A program made the position numbers and the translations under genes. From Leptolyngbya boryana PCC 6306 (GTDB lineage: Bacteria > Cyanobacteriota > Cyanobacteriia > Leptolyngbyales > Leptolyngbyaceae), in NCBI RefSeq assembly GCF_000353285.1, contig NZ_KB731325.1, positions 448,381 through 512,380 on the forward strand: a stretch of 64,000 bases of DNA. Direction: 5' to 3'. A model generated the notes under the pieces. That model did not search any database, was not told the DNA's origin, and worked only from the letters and a program-made list of their open reading frames with translations. Below, piece by piece: positions 18,968 to 27,114 of the stretch (positions are counted from its first letter, which is position 1; every line of letters starts with the position of its first letter).

Positions 18968-19134
18968 TCCAAACTAACGATCGATCAACAGATAGCCTAT
19001 CATTTCGTCACTTCAGGTTCTTTCCAGCTATACCCATACCTATCTAAGCAGGTATTTCCTAGCTAAACGGAAGATTACCCCCACCTACTTTTTACAAAAA
19101 TGTCGATATAGCAGATCTTTCGAGCGTTTAGGCG

Positions 19135-19163
19135 TTGACAGTAATTTGTTCGAGGTGTAATTT
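19135..19163 (+). promoter_or_regulatory. Sigma70-type promoter for the regulator
   Basis: TTGACA (19135-19140), a 17-bp spacer, then TAATTT (19158-19163). The start codon at 19196 lies about 25 bases past the expected transcript start, and AAGGA sits 10 bases before it. Confidence 0.65.
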
Positions 19164-19195
19164 TAAAGGCGAACCATCTGTCGAAGGACACCAAA

Positions 19196-19789
19196 ATGCT
19201 GGTTAGTAAACTGCCAAAAGTGATGGAGCATTACGGGATCAAAGATCCTGATACGCTCTATGACATTATTAAGCAGAATCTACCGGAGTCCTCGTTGAAC
19301 CGAGATCAGTTAATCAAGCTGTACTACGGGCATACGAAACGGCTCGGTCGGGAAGCACTCCTCGATTGCTGCCGCTTATTTGGTCTGACACGGGTGGGAC
19401 AACTGATTGATTTTGATACTGCTCCAGAGACTCCAAATGAATTCGTTGAGATGCGACCGGATTCGGTTCTGCTCATCGGTCATGTGTCAGAAATCCTGAA
19501 GCAGCAAGGTAAAAGTCAATATCGATTAGAAATGGATACGCGGATGCACGCGAACACCATTTCTAACTGGGTGAGTGACTTTGACTCGATGAATCGATTT
19601 GAACTCAGTTCGATCGAGAAAATCTGTCAGGCACTTAGCTTACCGACTGTCGATCTCTTACTAACCCTAAAAGTGGTTCCGGTACGCGGTCGTCGTAAAG
19701 CGAAATCCATTCAATCGATCTTTCATCCAAAGGAGGAACGCCCCAGTCCCCTAATTTCAACCAACCTTCCCATTCTCAAAACTGCTTAA
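19196..19789 (+). CDS. Helix-turn-helix plasmid regulator (XRE-like)
   Basis: 197 residues. The C-terminal half (about 95-165) reads as an XRE/Cro-type domain: VSEILKQQGKSQYRLEMDTRMHANTISNWVS, then a second helix pair ending SSIEKICQALSLPTVDLLL. The N-terminal half (MEHYGIKDPDTLYDIIKQNL...LLDCCRLFGLTRVGQLIDF) looks like a related, degenerate copy of the same helical pattern, so the protein may have arisen by duplication. The tail is basic (VRGRRKAKS). It has its own strong promoter, two palindromes upstream, and precedes the replication gene, which fits a copy-control or plasmid-maintenance regulator. The target is inferred, not shown. Confidence 0.68.
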   Translation: MLVSKLPKVMEHYGIKDPDTLYDIIKQNLPESSLNRDQLIKLYYGHTKRLGREALLDCCRLFGLTRVGQLIDFDTAPETPNEFVEMRPDSVLLIGHVSEILKQQGKSQYRLEMDTRMHANTISNWVSDFDSMNRFELSSIEKICQALSLPTVDLLLTLKVVPVRGRRKAKSIQSIFHPKEERPSPLISTNLPILKTA

Positions 19790-19869
19790 CCATTCGCTTC
19801 AAAAAGCGAGAGGGGCAATCCTCTGCCAAGGATCACCCCACAAAAAATGGTTCTCGACTTAATGAATCC

Positions 19870-20106
19870 GTGCTATCAACACGGTTTTCAGAAAACGCAA
19901 TGTTTGAATTGCGCCCCTTTTTCATGAGAAAAATTATGCCACAGAACACTGTGTCGTGCCAAGCCTGGGTACGAAAATTTCGCATTTCAAAACCGCCGAC
20001 CGTCGAAGAGCCTGATTTCCTCCAGCAACAGCGAAACTCCCGAAGTCTCAATGGCGCGTTTCTTAGAGAGATGGTCAAGCAAACGCCGACTGAATGCCTC
20101 ATGTGA
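19870..20106 (+). CDS. Possible small protein ahead of the replication gene
   Basis: A 78-codon frame from a GTG; a more natural start is the ATG at 19927 (MRKIMPQNTV), giving about 59 residues. The product is basic and has no recognisable motif (FRISKPPTVEEPDFLQQQRN). A 93-codon frame on the opposite strand covers the same bases, so coding by either is uncertain. A short gene occupies the same relative position in pSYSA, which is the only reason to keep it. Confidence 0.28.
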   Translation: MLSTRFSENAMFELRPFFMRKIMPQNTVSCQAWVRKFRISKPPTVEEPDFLQQQRNSRSLNGAFLREMVKQTPTECLM

Positions 20107-20164
20107 CGGGGCATTCAATTTGTTTTGGGTTCGTGTGTGTACATTGCGCCGGAGTAGAGGAGCA

Positions 20165-20212
20165 ACACGTCTAGATAGCTCAAGTTTGGTCGCTGGATCT
20201 ATCTAAATGTGT
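20165..20212. repeat. Long hairpin: ACAC-TAGATAG with complementary arm
   Basis: ACAC (20165-20168), three unpaired bases, TAGATAG (20172-20178), a 20-base loop, then CTATCTA (20199-20205), three unpaired bases and GTGT (20209-20212). The symmetrical internal loop looks like a structured RNA or a protein-bound DNA site. Confidence 0.5.
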
Positions 20213-20310
20213 CCGAAGCCCTTACCCCGAACTAGATGACGGAACGCCTAATTCCGCCATTTGACGATCATCGTATCAAGTTTGCGGGCAAGTTGCCACT
20301 GCCACGCTCC

Positions 20311-20332
20311 CTACTTCGCGCCTACGAAGTAG
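20311..20332. repeat. Inverted repeat CTACTTCG / CGAAGTAG with 6-base loop
   Basis: A perfect 8-bp stem around CGCCTA, in the leader of the replication gene. Confidence 0.55.
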
Positions 20333-20361
20333 AGGCAAATAATGCAATTTAATTTATTGAT

Positions 20362-20379
20362 CCCTGTCGATCGACAGGG
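20362..20379. repeat. 18-bp perfect palindrome CCCTGTCGATCGACAGGG
   Basis: It lies 112 bases before the chosen replication start. As RNA it would form a 7-bp hairpin with a GATC loop; as DNA it is a dimer-type operator. Either would suit replication control. Confidence 0.6.
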
Positions 20380-20475
20380 CGAGTTTTGCGTGAGCGACCC
20401 TTGCGGTATCTGCCAAGCAGCGCGCATTCAATCGCTCGCCGTCCTCTCAATCGCGCTTTGGTCTCGGATCCTCAC

Positions 20476-20481
20476 AGGAGG
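20476..20481 (+). promoter_or_regulatory. Ribosome binding site AGGAGG that fixes the replication-gene start
   Basis: AGGAGG nine bases before the ATG at 20491. The longer frame from a TTG at 20386 lacks such a site and adds 35 Arg-rich residues of non-coding character. Confidence 0.7.
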
Positions 20482-20490
20482 GCAGATGCT

Positions 20491-23400
20491 ATGAGCCGAT
20501 CTTTTCGTTCTCTCAAAGGCGATTGCCCCATCTGTCAGGGCGATCGCAAAGACTGTCGTGAGAATACAGCAACGCACATTATTCACTGTCGAGATCTCAA
20601 CGCGACTCCGATGGGGTTCCGATTTATTGGAGAAGACGCGATCGGATTTTCGATGTGGGTCGAAGATTCGGAAAATTCTGCAACGTTCCAGCGTGAACCG
20701 CGACGAGTTGAGCGATCGCAACTTAAGCAAACCCTGAGCATTGAAGAGCGAGATCGACAGTTCCGCAGAATTTGTCAAAGTTCTGGATATTTATCAACTC
20801 GGCATCAGCAAGCTTTGGGCAAGCGCGGTTTAGCGCCGGAGCAAATTGAATGGGTACATCAGCAAGGACTTTTATGGACTTGGGCTGCTGACGCTCAGAT
20901 TCCTGGGATCACTGCTGAGTTACCGGGTGTGACTTCTTGTGGGCACTTGCGCCGATATCGAGGGATTGCGATCGCGATTCCTGATATCAACGGCAGAATC
21001 CTCGGCGCACAGATCAAACCCGACAACGGCAAATATTTCTGGGTCAGTTCTGAGAAAATCGGGGGTGTAGGCATCAACCTGCCCAATGGAGAAGTACCGA
21101 TCGGAGTTTACCGATCGAAAGAAACTGTCCAAAGTTCTGAAATTAACTTAGCCGAAGGCTTTCTTAAACCCTTAATTGCTGCACAACGGTTTGGCTTGTT
21201 ATTTATTGGAGCCGCCGGGGGGCAGTGGGCAAGAAGTCCACAGTTATTCAAGCAGTTTCTTGATCAAACTGCGGTTGAACTTAATACTCAAGTAGTTGTT
21301 TTGAACGCGGATGCAGGCGCGGTTCAGAATCGTGATGTGCTGCGTGAATATCGCTTAACCTGGGAACTCCTTCAGGGTTGGGGCTATACCGTTCAAATTC
21401 GCTGGTGGGGACAAGTCACGAAAGCAGCTTGTGATATTGACGAACTTGACTCCGTAGGCTTTAATAAGGCTCAATTGATCAGTGTTGAAGCCTTTGAAGC
21501 GATCGCGGCTGAACAAGAAAATCTCCTAATTCAAGAACTCAAACATCTGCTTCGTCGCCTCACTCCGAAACCAAAGCCTGCTCGTGGGTTTCAACCCACT
21601 CCTGCACTGCAAGCGACTGCGATCGTGGAATATGAGTCGTGCGATCGCAAACAAGTTTGGCAGCAAGCAGTTCATCAAGGGTATCGGTATATTCTGGATC
21701 AAAGTGGAACAGGAAGCGGGAAGTCTTACACCACTGGACAACTTTCTCCTGAAGAGTTTGGAGTACGGCAGCTTTTCTACTTATCAAATGACCACCGCAA
21801 TCCCACAACCGAAACACTTCAGCTTCAGAATGGCTGGATTGACTTAGAGGCGCGGCATGGCGGACTTGTGACGAAAACTCAGCCAGATGGAAGTGAAAGG
21901 CTGCAACGCGCTTCCGCCGGAGCAGCTTATACAGTCGCGCCTAACTGTAACCGTAATCAATTGATTAATGTGCTGAGATCGAAGAATGTTCATGGTGCAG
22001 ATACAGCTGCTTTAATTTGCGGCACTTGCCCATTAAAAGAAAGCTGTACTCACGCTCAAGGCAATGGCTATGGATTTCTCAACCAGCGCCGGATTGCTCT
22101 ATCCTCGCCAAAAGTGCGATCTCACCCCGATAGTCTTGCACCTGCGATCGACTACGACTACACTACCGTTTTACTAGCCTGGGATGAACCTGGACATAAC
22201 TTTAAGGTTTCACAGAAAATTCAGGTCACAATTAGCGATGTTGAAGCTCTACTCGCACACTTGCTGAAACATTGTCCTCAACTTTTGGAAGTCTTATCTC
22301 CGCTTCTTATTGCGCTTCTAGATTTGTTTTCTGGAGCATCCGATCGCAAATTCGGTTTGACGCATGATGAGGTCATTTCCAAATTTCCACAATTGCCAAC
22401 CCTCGCTCCGATGCTGCTGGAGCAAGCCCTTCAGCCTACGCTAAGTTTTCTCAACACAACGGCTCAGTATGGTGCTGACCTACAAGATTTGCCCAGAAAC
22501 TTACGCAAGCAGTTTCTTGAGAGCGATTACACCAAAGCCGAACAAGCTCAACAGCAAGTTCTAAAACAGTGGTTTTCAGACTTCGTGCTGATTCTACAAG
22601 GCAAAATTCCTGGCGGCTATCTTTCCTTCCATCGTCAGTCGCTCACGATGACCCTTCCTGATCCTCGCCATCGCTCGATCGTGGCGGCTGCCAAAGCAAC
22701 GGTGTTTCTTGATGCCACACTAACTCCAGAGGAACTTGCTCAAAAGCTGAACTGCTCGATAGATCAAATTTTTGTGTGTCGTGAGCAAACTAAAGTTTCC
22801 AATAATTTGAAATTATTTCACATCACAGATTTAGGGCGAATGGGAATGCAGCGCGGCAAACAGCAGGAGCGGCGTTTAGCTGCATTGGTGGATCACTACC
22901 GATCGATTGATCCCACTACAAAAGTCATTGACTTCAAAAAATTCGATGCGGATGGCGCACATTGGCGAGATAGCCGTGGGGTGAATACTTTCTTGCAAAC
23001 TAAAACTCTGATTATTGTGGGTGCACCTTGTCCTAATTTGACAGAGATGCTGGCAGAGTATTCGGTTTCGATAGGTGACATTGCGACCGAGGCGACCCCC
23101 GAATTTCAGGCTTGGCTGTACCAAACGATTCAAGCTGAACTGATTCAGGAAATTGGACGACTGCGATCGCAGCGACGACCTACCGAACAGTTGCAAGTCA
23201 TTCTGATCACGGATTTTCCAATTGATTTAGCGGCTGAACCCCTTAAAGCTTCAGAAGTCACGCTAGAAGCTGCAACTAGAACAGAACGGCTGACTGCGGC
23301 AATTAAGCAGGCGGTTGAATACCTGCAATTGACTGATCAGAAACCAACTCAAGACGCGATCGCTCAAAGAGTTGGGGTGAGCCAAGGTTACATCAGTCGG

Positions 23401-23715
23401 CAATTCCGAAAATTATTACAAACGCTATTAGATCCGATCGATCGCACTCATCATGAAGCTTCCTCAGAGGAAATCGCTCCGATAGAGATGCTGATTCCAG
23501 TGGCAGACCAGGCATTAGCTGACAGCCAAACGCCAATTCAAATTTTGGAGACGCTTCACGAAGTCTTCCTAAGTTGGAGCGAACCCGCGAAATGGGTAGA
23601 AATATGGCGACACCTTCCCTCTCCTACCCAGATTAAGGCTCTTTTTGCCTTACTACTGGTTTCAAAACCACCTGAACTCGATTTCCTGAGAAACGAGAGA
23701 ATGTCTAGCGGGTAG
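20491..23715 (+). CDS. CyRepA1-type plasmid replication protein (zinc finger, toprim-like, helicase-like)
   Basis: 1,074 residues from the ATG at 20491. A CHC2-like zinc cluster opens the protein (C12, C15, C22, C33). A DUF3854/toprim-like part follows (ILGAQIKPDNGKYFW, INLAEGFLKPLIAAQRFG, VVVLNADAGAVQNRDV, then DIDEL). The helicase-like part has Walker A GTGSGKSY near residue 406 and an AWDEPGH acidic motif near 565, with a cysteine pair CGTCPLKESC between them. ATVFLDATLTPEE comes later. A helix-turn-helix (DAIAQRVGVSQGYISRQF) lies near the C-terminus. This order is that of the cyanobacterial replication protein family CyRepA1, such as Slr7037 of pSYSA. It is the best evidence that the window is plasmid DNA and that the origin is nearby, probably in the repeat-rich leader. 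Confidence 0.85.
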   Translation: MSRSFRSLKGDCPICQGDRKDCRENTATHIIHCRDLNATPMGFRFIGEDAIGFSMWVEDSENSATFQREPRRVERSQLKQTLSIEERDRQFRRICQSSGYLSTRHQQALGKRGLAPEQIEWVHQQGLLWTWAADAQIPGITAELPGVTSCGHLRRYRGIAIAIPDINGRILGAQIKPDNGKYFWVSSEKIGGVGINLPNGEVPIGVYRSKETVQSSEINLAEGFLKPLIAAQRFGLLFIGAAGGQWARSPQLFKQFLDQTAVELNTQVVVLNADAGAVQNRDVLREYRLTWELLQGWGYTVQIRWWGQVTKAACDIDELDSVGFNKAQLISVEAFEAIAAEQENLLIQELKHLLRRLTPKPKPARGFQPTPALQATAIVEYESCDRKQVWQQAVHQGYRYILDQSGTGSGKSYTTGQLSPEEFGVRQLFYLSNDHRNPTTETLQLQNGWIDLEARHGGLVTKTQPDGSERLQRASAGAAYTVAPNCNRNQLINVLRSKNVHGADTAALICGTCPLKESCTHAQGNGYGFLNQRRIALSSPKVRSHPDSLAPAIDYDYTTVLLAWDEPGHNFKVSQKIQVTISDVEALLAHLLKHCPQLLEVLSPLLIALLDLFSGASDRKFGLTHDEVISKFPQLPTLAPMLLEQALQPTLSFLNTTAQYGADLQDLPRNLRKQFLESDYTKAEQAQQQVLKQWFSDFVLILQGKIPGGYLSFHRQSLTMTLPDPRHRSIVAAAKATVFLDATLTPEELAQKLNCSIDQIFVCREQTKVSNNLKLFHITDLGRMGMQRGKQQERRLAALVDHYRSIDPTTKVIDFKKFDADGAHWRDSRGVNTFLQTKTLIIVGAPCPNLTEMLAEYSVSIGDIATEATPEFQAWLYQTIQAELIQEIGRLRSQRRPTEQLQVILITDFPIDLAAEPLKASEVTLEAATRTERLTAAIKQAVEYLQLTDQKPTQDAIAQRVGVSQGYISRQFRKLLQTLLDPIDRTHHEASSEEIAPIEMLIPVADQALADSQTPIQILETLHEVFLSWSEPAKWVEIWRHLPSPTQIKALFALLLVSKPPELDFLRNERMSSG

Positions 23716-23759
23716 TTTTTTTTGCGATCGCATTTCTTATGAGCGTCGTGCTTTGTCTC

Positions 23760-24095
23760 CTAAGCCTGAGCAAACCCCGAATACTTTCTCAGGGTTGGAG
23801 CTTGGTACTCTAAGATGATATCCGCTTTAGGAATACCTTCCTCAATCAGAACGTTTGCGATTCCCTCTTCCGTTGGGTCGCTATGAATGTAAATTTTTCC
23901 GTTTTTCAACGAAAGGTGCAGTGTTGTGTAAATTCTTCGCTGTTGAGCATCCCACCCAGTCTGAATCACCTGATATTGATCAGCTGCAGGATCACATAAC
24001 AGTGCTGTCTCTGCATCTTGCATTCGCTGATACAGATCGTAATAGCGCTGAAGAACTTGTTTAACAATGTTTCGGTACTGCTCTACTCGATCCAT
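23760..24095 (-). CDS. xisI: XisI-type excision-controlling factor
   Basis: 111 residues, the usual family length. Landmarks are VEQYRNIVKQVLQRYY, YQVIQTGWDAQQRRIYTTLHLSLKNGKIYIHSD, PTEEGIANVLIEEGIPKADIIL and a C-terminal LRKYSGFA. XisI was first described as a factor controlling excision of the fdxN element in Nostoc, but xisH-xisI pairs are widespread in cyanobacteria without that element and behave like mobile two-gene cassettes whose role is not established. Its start overlaps the xisH stop by 13 bases, so the two are translated together. This copy appears intact although its partner is not. Confidence 0.9.
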   Translation of the reverse strand: MDRVEQYRNIVKQVLQRYYDLYQRMQDAETALLCDPAADQYQVIQTGWDAQQRRIYTTLHLSLKNGKIYIHSDPTEEGIANVLIEEGIPKADIILEYQAPTLRKYSGFAQA

Positions 24096-24498
24096 GTGAC
24101 AATCTCTTGGTTTTCGGTGCTGTACACTAAAATCCTAATTCCATACGTCCGAATACTGTCCTGGAAAAGGGGTTTCTCAAACTGAGTATCGTAAAGTTCC
24201 TTCGGAACAGCCAGAAAAAGCTTCCGGTTCCACCGATTGTAGTTGAAAGCAAGTTGGTAGTGGAGATACTGCCCGACCGCCGCATGAAAATCATTGACAG
24301 CACTCGGATCAAGAAAGCTTTTAATTTCCACTGCAATTTTCTCAGCGTCTCGCTGTGCTGCAATTATTCGTTCTGCGCCAAATCCACTTTGAGGTTTGTT
24401 AGACCATAACGCACGACTAAGGGATCGTCTGTAATTGTCCACCCATCGCGAATAAGAGCTTGCTTAACCGCATCATGGAATAAGTCTTTTGCGCTCAT
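24083..24498 (-). pseudogene. xisH: xisH with a one-base frameshift
   Basis: From the ATG read at 24498 the frame gives MSAKDLFHDAVKQALIRDGWTITDDPL..., the standard XisH opening, and then hits a stop near 24370. The remainder (GAERIIAAQRDAEKIAVEIKSFLDPSAV...) is in the next frame and runs to 24083. Adding one G to the GG at the minus-strand TTTGGCGC around 24379 restores DLGAER, the motif expected at that point, and a protein of 138 residues, the family length. So the gene has lost one base in a G run, or the sequence has an error there. The conserved EIKSF and the WNRKLFLAVP region are intact downstream. Confidence 0.8.
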
Positions 24499-24622
24499 AA
24501 TGCGATTCTCCAATCAGCACATTAGCCCTGGCTGAGGGTTTGGTGATTGGAAGAGCTAGGTATCAACACAAACACCAACATTTCCAGAGTATAGGATAAC
24601 GGCTTCAGCCATAGATGTATAC

Positions 24623-24656
24623 TTTGGTGAAAAGAGTATAAAAAAGCTTCACCAAA
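24623..24656. promoter_or_regulatory. Inverted repeat TTTGGTGAA-N16-TTCACCAAA, copy 1
   Basis: Nine-base arms at 24623-24631 and 24648-24656 with a 16-base AT-rich spacer. The right arm covers the stop codon of the exported-protein gene, and the whole is about 125 bp upstream of xisH. The same arms at the same spacing occur twice before the 924-residue gene at 40322. Confidence 0.6.
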
Positions 24657-25221
24657 ATTTATTTTGCCGCGACTGATGCGGTTCTGCTTGATAGATTGTT
24701 TTGTAGGTTCGCTGAAGTGCCAAACTGTAGCGTCCAATGTCTCCCGGCTGACTGCTTGTAACCACGATCGTATAAATTCCAGTCGCTGACAGCTTAGTTT
24801 GAAGCCGAAGATTAATGGCTTCTATATATTGCTTCCCTTCACCAATCACATTGTTATTCATATCCAGCAGTACAAAAGCAGGTTTGAGCTTGAGTGAGTT
24901 CCTGGAGCGAGAATCTGTTGATCCAACAACACTTACGCGAATGTAATCGCCTTGAAGCCCTCGAAAGCGGTAGGCATCAAAGAATCTTCCTCGAAATTGA
25001 AATCCGCCTGGTGCTAATACTCCAGGAATCACACTGCCGTATTGAATCGGTTGAACTGTTGGCCTGGAGCGGACAGCAGGATTGGGATAAGAAATGGCTT
25101 GGTTCCTCGCCCTGCTGTCCGGACGAGCCTCTGCTCTGATAGTTGCCCGGTTGATCACTCCAAAACAAGCTAGAACGACCAGAAATAGCTGAATATAGCG
25201 GAATTGAAGGCACTCGCTCAC
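24649..25221 (-). CDS. Exported protein with PPC-like beta domain
   Basis: 190 residues. An N-terminal hydrophobic stretch (about 9-25, YIQLFLVVLACFGVI) acts as signal or anchor. After a basic, disordered segment, residues about 75-180 read like a bacterial pre-peptidase C-terminal (PPC) beta-sandwich: RFFDAYRFRGLQGDYIRVSVVGS, FVLLDMNNNVIGEG, then KLSATGIYTIVVTSSQPGDIGRYSLALQ. Such domains occur in secreted cyanobacterial proteins and act in protein or surface binding. The gene is 66 bases after the Pro-rich membrane protein gene on the same strand, so the two probably share a transcript. Confidence 0.62.
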   Translation of the reverse strand: MSECLQFRYIQLFLVVLACFGVINRATIRAEARPDSRARNQAISYPNPAVRSRPTVQPIQYGSVIPGVLAPGGFQFRGRFFDAYRFRGLQGDYIRVSVVGSTDSRSRNSLKLKPAFVLLDMNNNVIGEGKQYIEAINLRLQTKLSATGIYTIVVTSSQPGDIGRYSLALQRTYKTIYQAEPHQSRQNKFW

Positions 25222-25287
25222 AAGTTTAACTCTTGAATTGAAACTGAATGGTGCGATCCTTGCAGTGGATAGCGCGATCGCATTAAA

Positions 25288-26688
25288 TCATCTTGTCGAA
25301 ACAGCAGCATTGCTCTCTACTGGCTGAGAAGATTTAGGTGTGCCTGCATTAGCTTGCACAACATCCGTTACTTTTTGCAGCGTTTGGGTATCTAGAGGCT
25401 TGAGCATCAATATTCTCTCTGCTGAAGAGAATTCAGCAACTAAATCTGCATTCAGAGGTTCAGGAGGAGGCGTTTCAATCTGAGGAGCTTGATTTTTGAT
25501 CTCTATTGGTGATCGTGGTACAGATGGAGGCTGAGGAGAAGCTGTTTCTGTCTGGAGGGTTTGCTGAGGAGATTGAACTTCGTTGCGTTCCGCTTGAGAG
25601 GGTTCTCCTTGTGGCTGTGCTGGCGACTGAGAAGGAACTGTGAGTTCGCGTGATGGCTGAAGTGCCTGAGGTGTTGCCGTTTGCTCTCTCTGTAGCAGTT
25701 CGCTTTGAGCGATTTCTCCAGAGGTACGCTCTCCACTCACTGTGGGTGGTGGCGTTAATGCAGTAGAGGATGACTGAGTTTGGGGCGAAGTTGTGATCGC
25801 TTGAGGTATCGCTACTGGCGTTTGAGTTGCTTCAGAACGGGCAACTGTCGAAGGGGCTGGCGGAGGAGAAGGAACAGGAAGAAGGGGAGTAACTGGAACA
25901 GGAGCCGTTCGATTGGGTGCAGCAGATGAGTTTGTCGCAACAGTTGTTGCTGCTGTGTGAGGTTCAGATTGCGCGATTGCTTTTTCAGTATTGACTGCTA
26001 GTGGCGTTAACTTGGGCGGTGTAAATTGCGTCAGCGGGGGAATGGATAGCGTAAATGGAACAGATTGAATGACTGGCGTAGTCGCGAGGCGAATAGTTGT
26101 CGCTGAGGGATCAAAAGCATTTGCGATCGCTTGTTCGAGCAGTGTTTGGACTCGTGGTGTGGTATAGGTTCCAGTTCCGCGCAGAGATTCGAGCGATCGC
26201 AGTGTATTTGACCAGTCCCGATTAGCAGCCGCAGAGAGAGCTTGATTCAAAAATCTGGCTTCCTGCGTCCAAGCGGTACGAAATGCTTTGACTTGTGAAG
26301 TGATGCTTGCGCTAGATGGAATAGGTTTGAGCGAAACTAAGGCTTGATCAAGGCTGCCTTGGCGGTATTGTTCTAAAGCTTGTTGTAAAACTTCTTTCGA
26401 CCAGCTTTCCTGAAATTGCTGGGCTTGAAAAAAATGGCGGCTGTTCCGAGGAATGCCTTGAACCTTCTGGAGAGCTTGAGCAAAGCGATCTCGACTCGCC
26501 AAAGATTCTGCCTGCTGCAACATATTGGCATAGATAGTTTCCATCTCGTTTGGGATTCCACTCTTCTGAACTGGAATCCCTACTGTCATCGCATACAAAG
26601 CAAGTGACACGACAGACATAGATAGTCCGCCGCCCAAGACCCAACGACTCATAGCAGTCAGTCCCCTAAAAACGTTTAATTTTGACAA
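25288..26688 (-). CDS. Membrane-anchored protein with long Pro/Ser/Thr-rich region, function unknown
   Basis: 466 residues. One N-terminal membrane segment (about 15-36, WVLGGGLSMSVVSLALYAM) leads to a helical domain of about 130 residues with TPR-like wording (LASRDRFAQALQKVQGIP, YRQGSLDQALVSLKPIPSS, NRDWSNTLRSLESLRG). Residues about 195-440 are low-complexity Pro/Thr/Ser/Gln, suited to crossing a cell wall or extracellular layer. It lies divergent from the type I exporter operon, with a 426-base gap between, so it may serve the same envelope function. No catalytic motif is seen. Confidence 0.6.
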   Translation of the reverse strand: MSKLNVFRGLTAMSRWVLGGGLSMSVVSLALYAMTVGIPVQKSGIPNEMETIYANMLQQAESLASRDRFAQALQKVQGIPRNSRHFFQAQQFQESWSKEVLQQALEQYRQGSLDQALVSLKPIPSSASITSQVKAFRTAWTQEARFLNQALSAAANRDWSNTLRSLESLRGTGTYTTPRVQTLLEQAIANAFDPSATTIRLATTPVIQSVPFTLSIPPLTQFTPPKLTPLAVNTEKAIAQSEPHTAATTVATNSSAAPNRTAPVPVTPLLPVPSPPPAPSTVARSEATQTPVAIPQAITTSPQTQSSSTALTPPPTVSGERTSGEIAQSELLQREQTATPQALQPSRELTVPSQSPAQPQGEPSQAERNEVQSPQQTLQTETASPQPPSVPRSPIEIKNQAPQIETPPPEPLNADLVAEFSSAERILMLKPLDTQTLQKVTDVVQANAGTPKSSQPVESNAAVSTR

Positions 26689-27114
26689 AGCGAGTACTTC
26701 AACGTCTAGTACTTGCTGGAGGTGTAGCTTGGTGGACGAACCTGTGCAGAAAGATGTTCGTGTGTTTAAAATGCAAACGCTGAAATACTATCGCGCTCAA
26801 TTTGCGATGTCTTCTTCCGATCGATAGAGTCTCCATCAGCTCATTCTGTTGCTTTGAAATCTCTCTATGGGGATAGGTATCGTATTTCAGAGCGTGATAA
26901 CCCTTATGTAATCGAAGCAGCGATCGCTGCATTAGCCTGATTGATTCAAATCGCAACACCGAAACCGTATCTTTGACTCCACTTACTGAAGGATATACGC
27001 GATTGCGTATTGCTAACGGTGCGGAAGCTAGTCTAAACCCCTAACTGAGTTGAATTCGCGATCGTTCGAGTTCAGCCAGCTTTGATTTGAAATGATTATT
27101 GCAACTCAACTAAA
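26689..27114. promoter_or_regulatory. Divergent gap between the Pro-rich protein and the exporter operon
   Basis: 426 bases that must contain both promoters. The 86-codon frame inside (26699-26959, minus) has no plausible ribosome site or family features. I see no repeat or clear sigma70 box pair. Confidence 0.4.

Larger units (their letters stand above)
18617..19195. promoter_or_regulatory. Divergent control region between the defence gene and the plasmid regulator
   Basis: 579 bases without an intact gene. In order it holds the start-less frame (18626-18790), about 110 bases with nothing evident, two phased palindromes (18905-18967), and the promoter and leader of the rightward regulator. 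The palindromes sit about 290 bp from the leftward start and about 170 bp upstream of the rightward -35 box, so they could serve either. Confidence 0.55.
19790..20490. other. Leader of the replication gene: inverted-repeat-rich, possible origin or control RNA
   Basis: 701 bases between the regulator stop and the chosen replication start. A small frame lies at 19870-20106 (separate entry), and a weak hairpin CCGTG/CACGG at 19868-19884 sits just inside it. From 20165 on there is a run of inverted repeats: 20165-20212, 20240-20256 (CGGAA/TTCCG), 20264-20274 (ACGAT-C-ATCGT), 20311-20332 and 20362-20379. In pSYSA of Synechocystis the region before the homologous gene is known to make a copy-control antisense RNA; whether that holds here is inference. 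Confidence 0.5.

Noticed and set aside
19833-20114. 93-codon minus-strand frame opposite the small plus-strand frame
   Set aside because: No ribosome site, Arg/Cys-rich product without motif, and it covers a structured leader; probably a shadow frame.
20386-20490. 35-codon N-terminal extension of the replication protein from a TTG
   Set aside because: Arg-rich non-coding character, no ribosome site, while AGGAGG stands before the internal ATG.
26699-26959. 86-codon minus-strand frame in the divergent gap
   Set aside because: His/Arg-rich, no plausible start signal, and it would occupy the promoter area of two genes.
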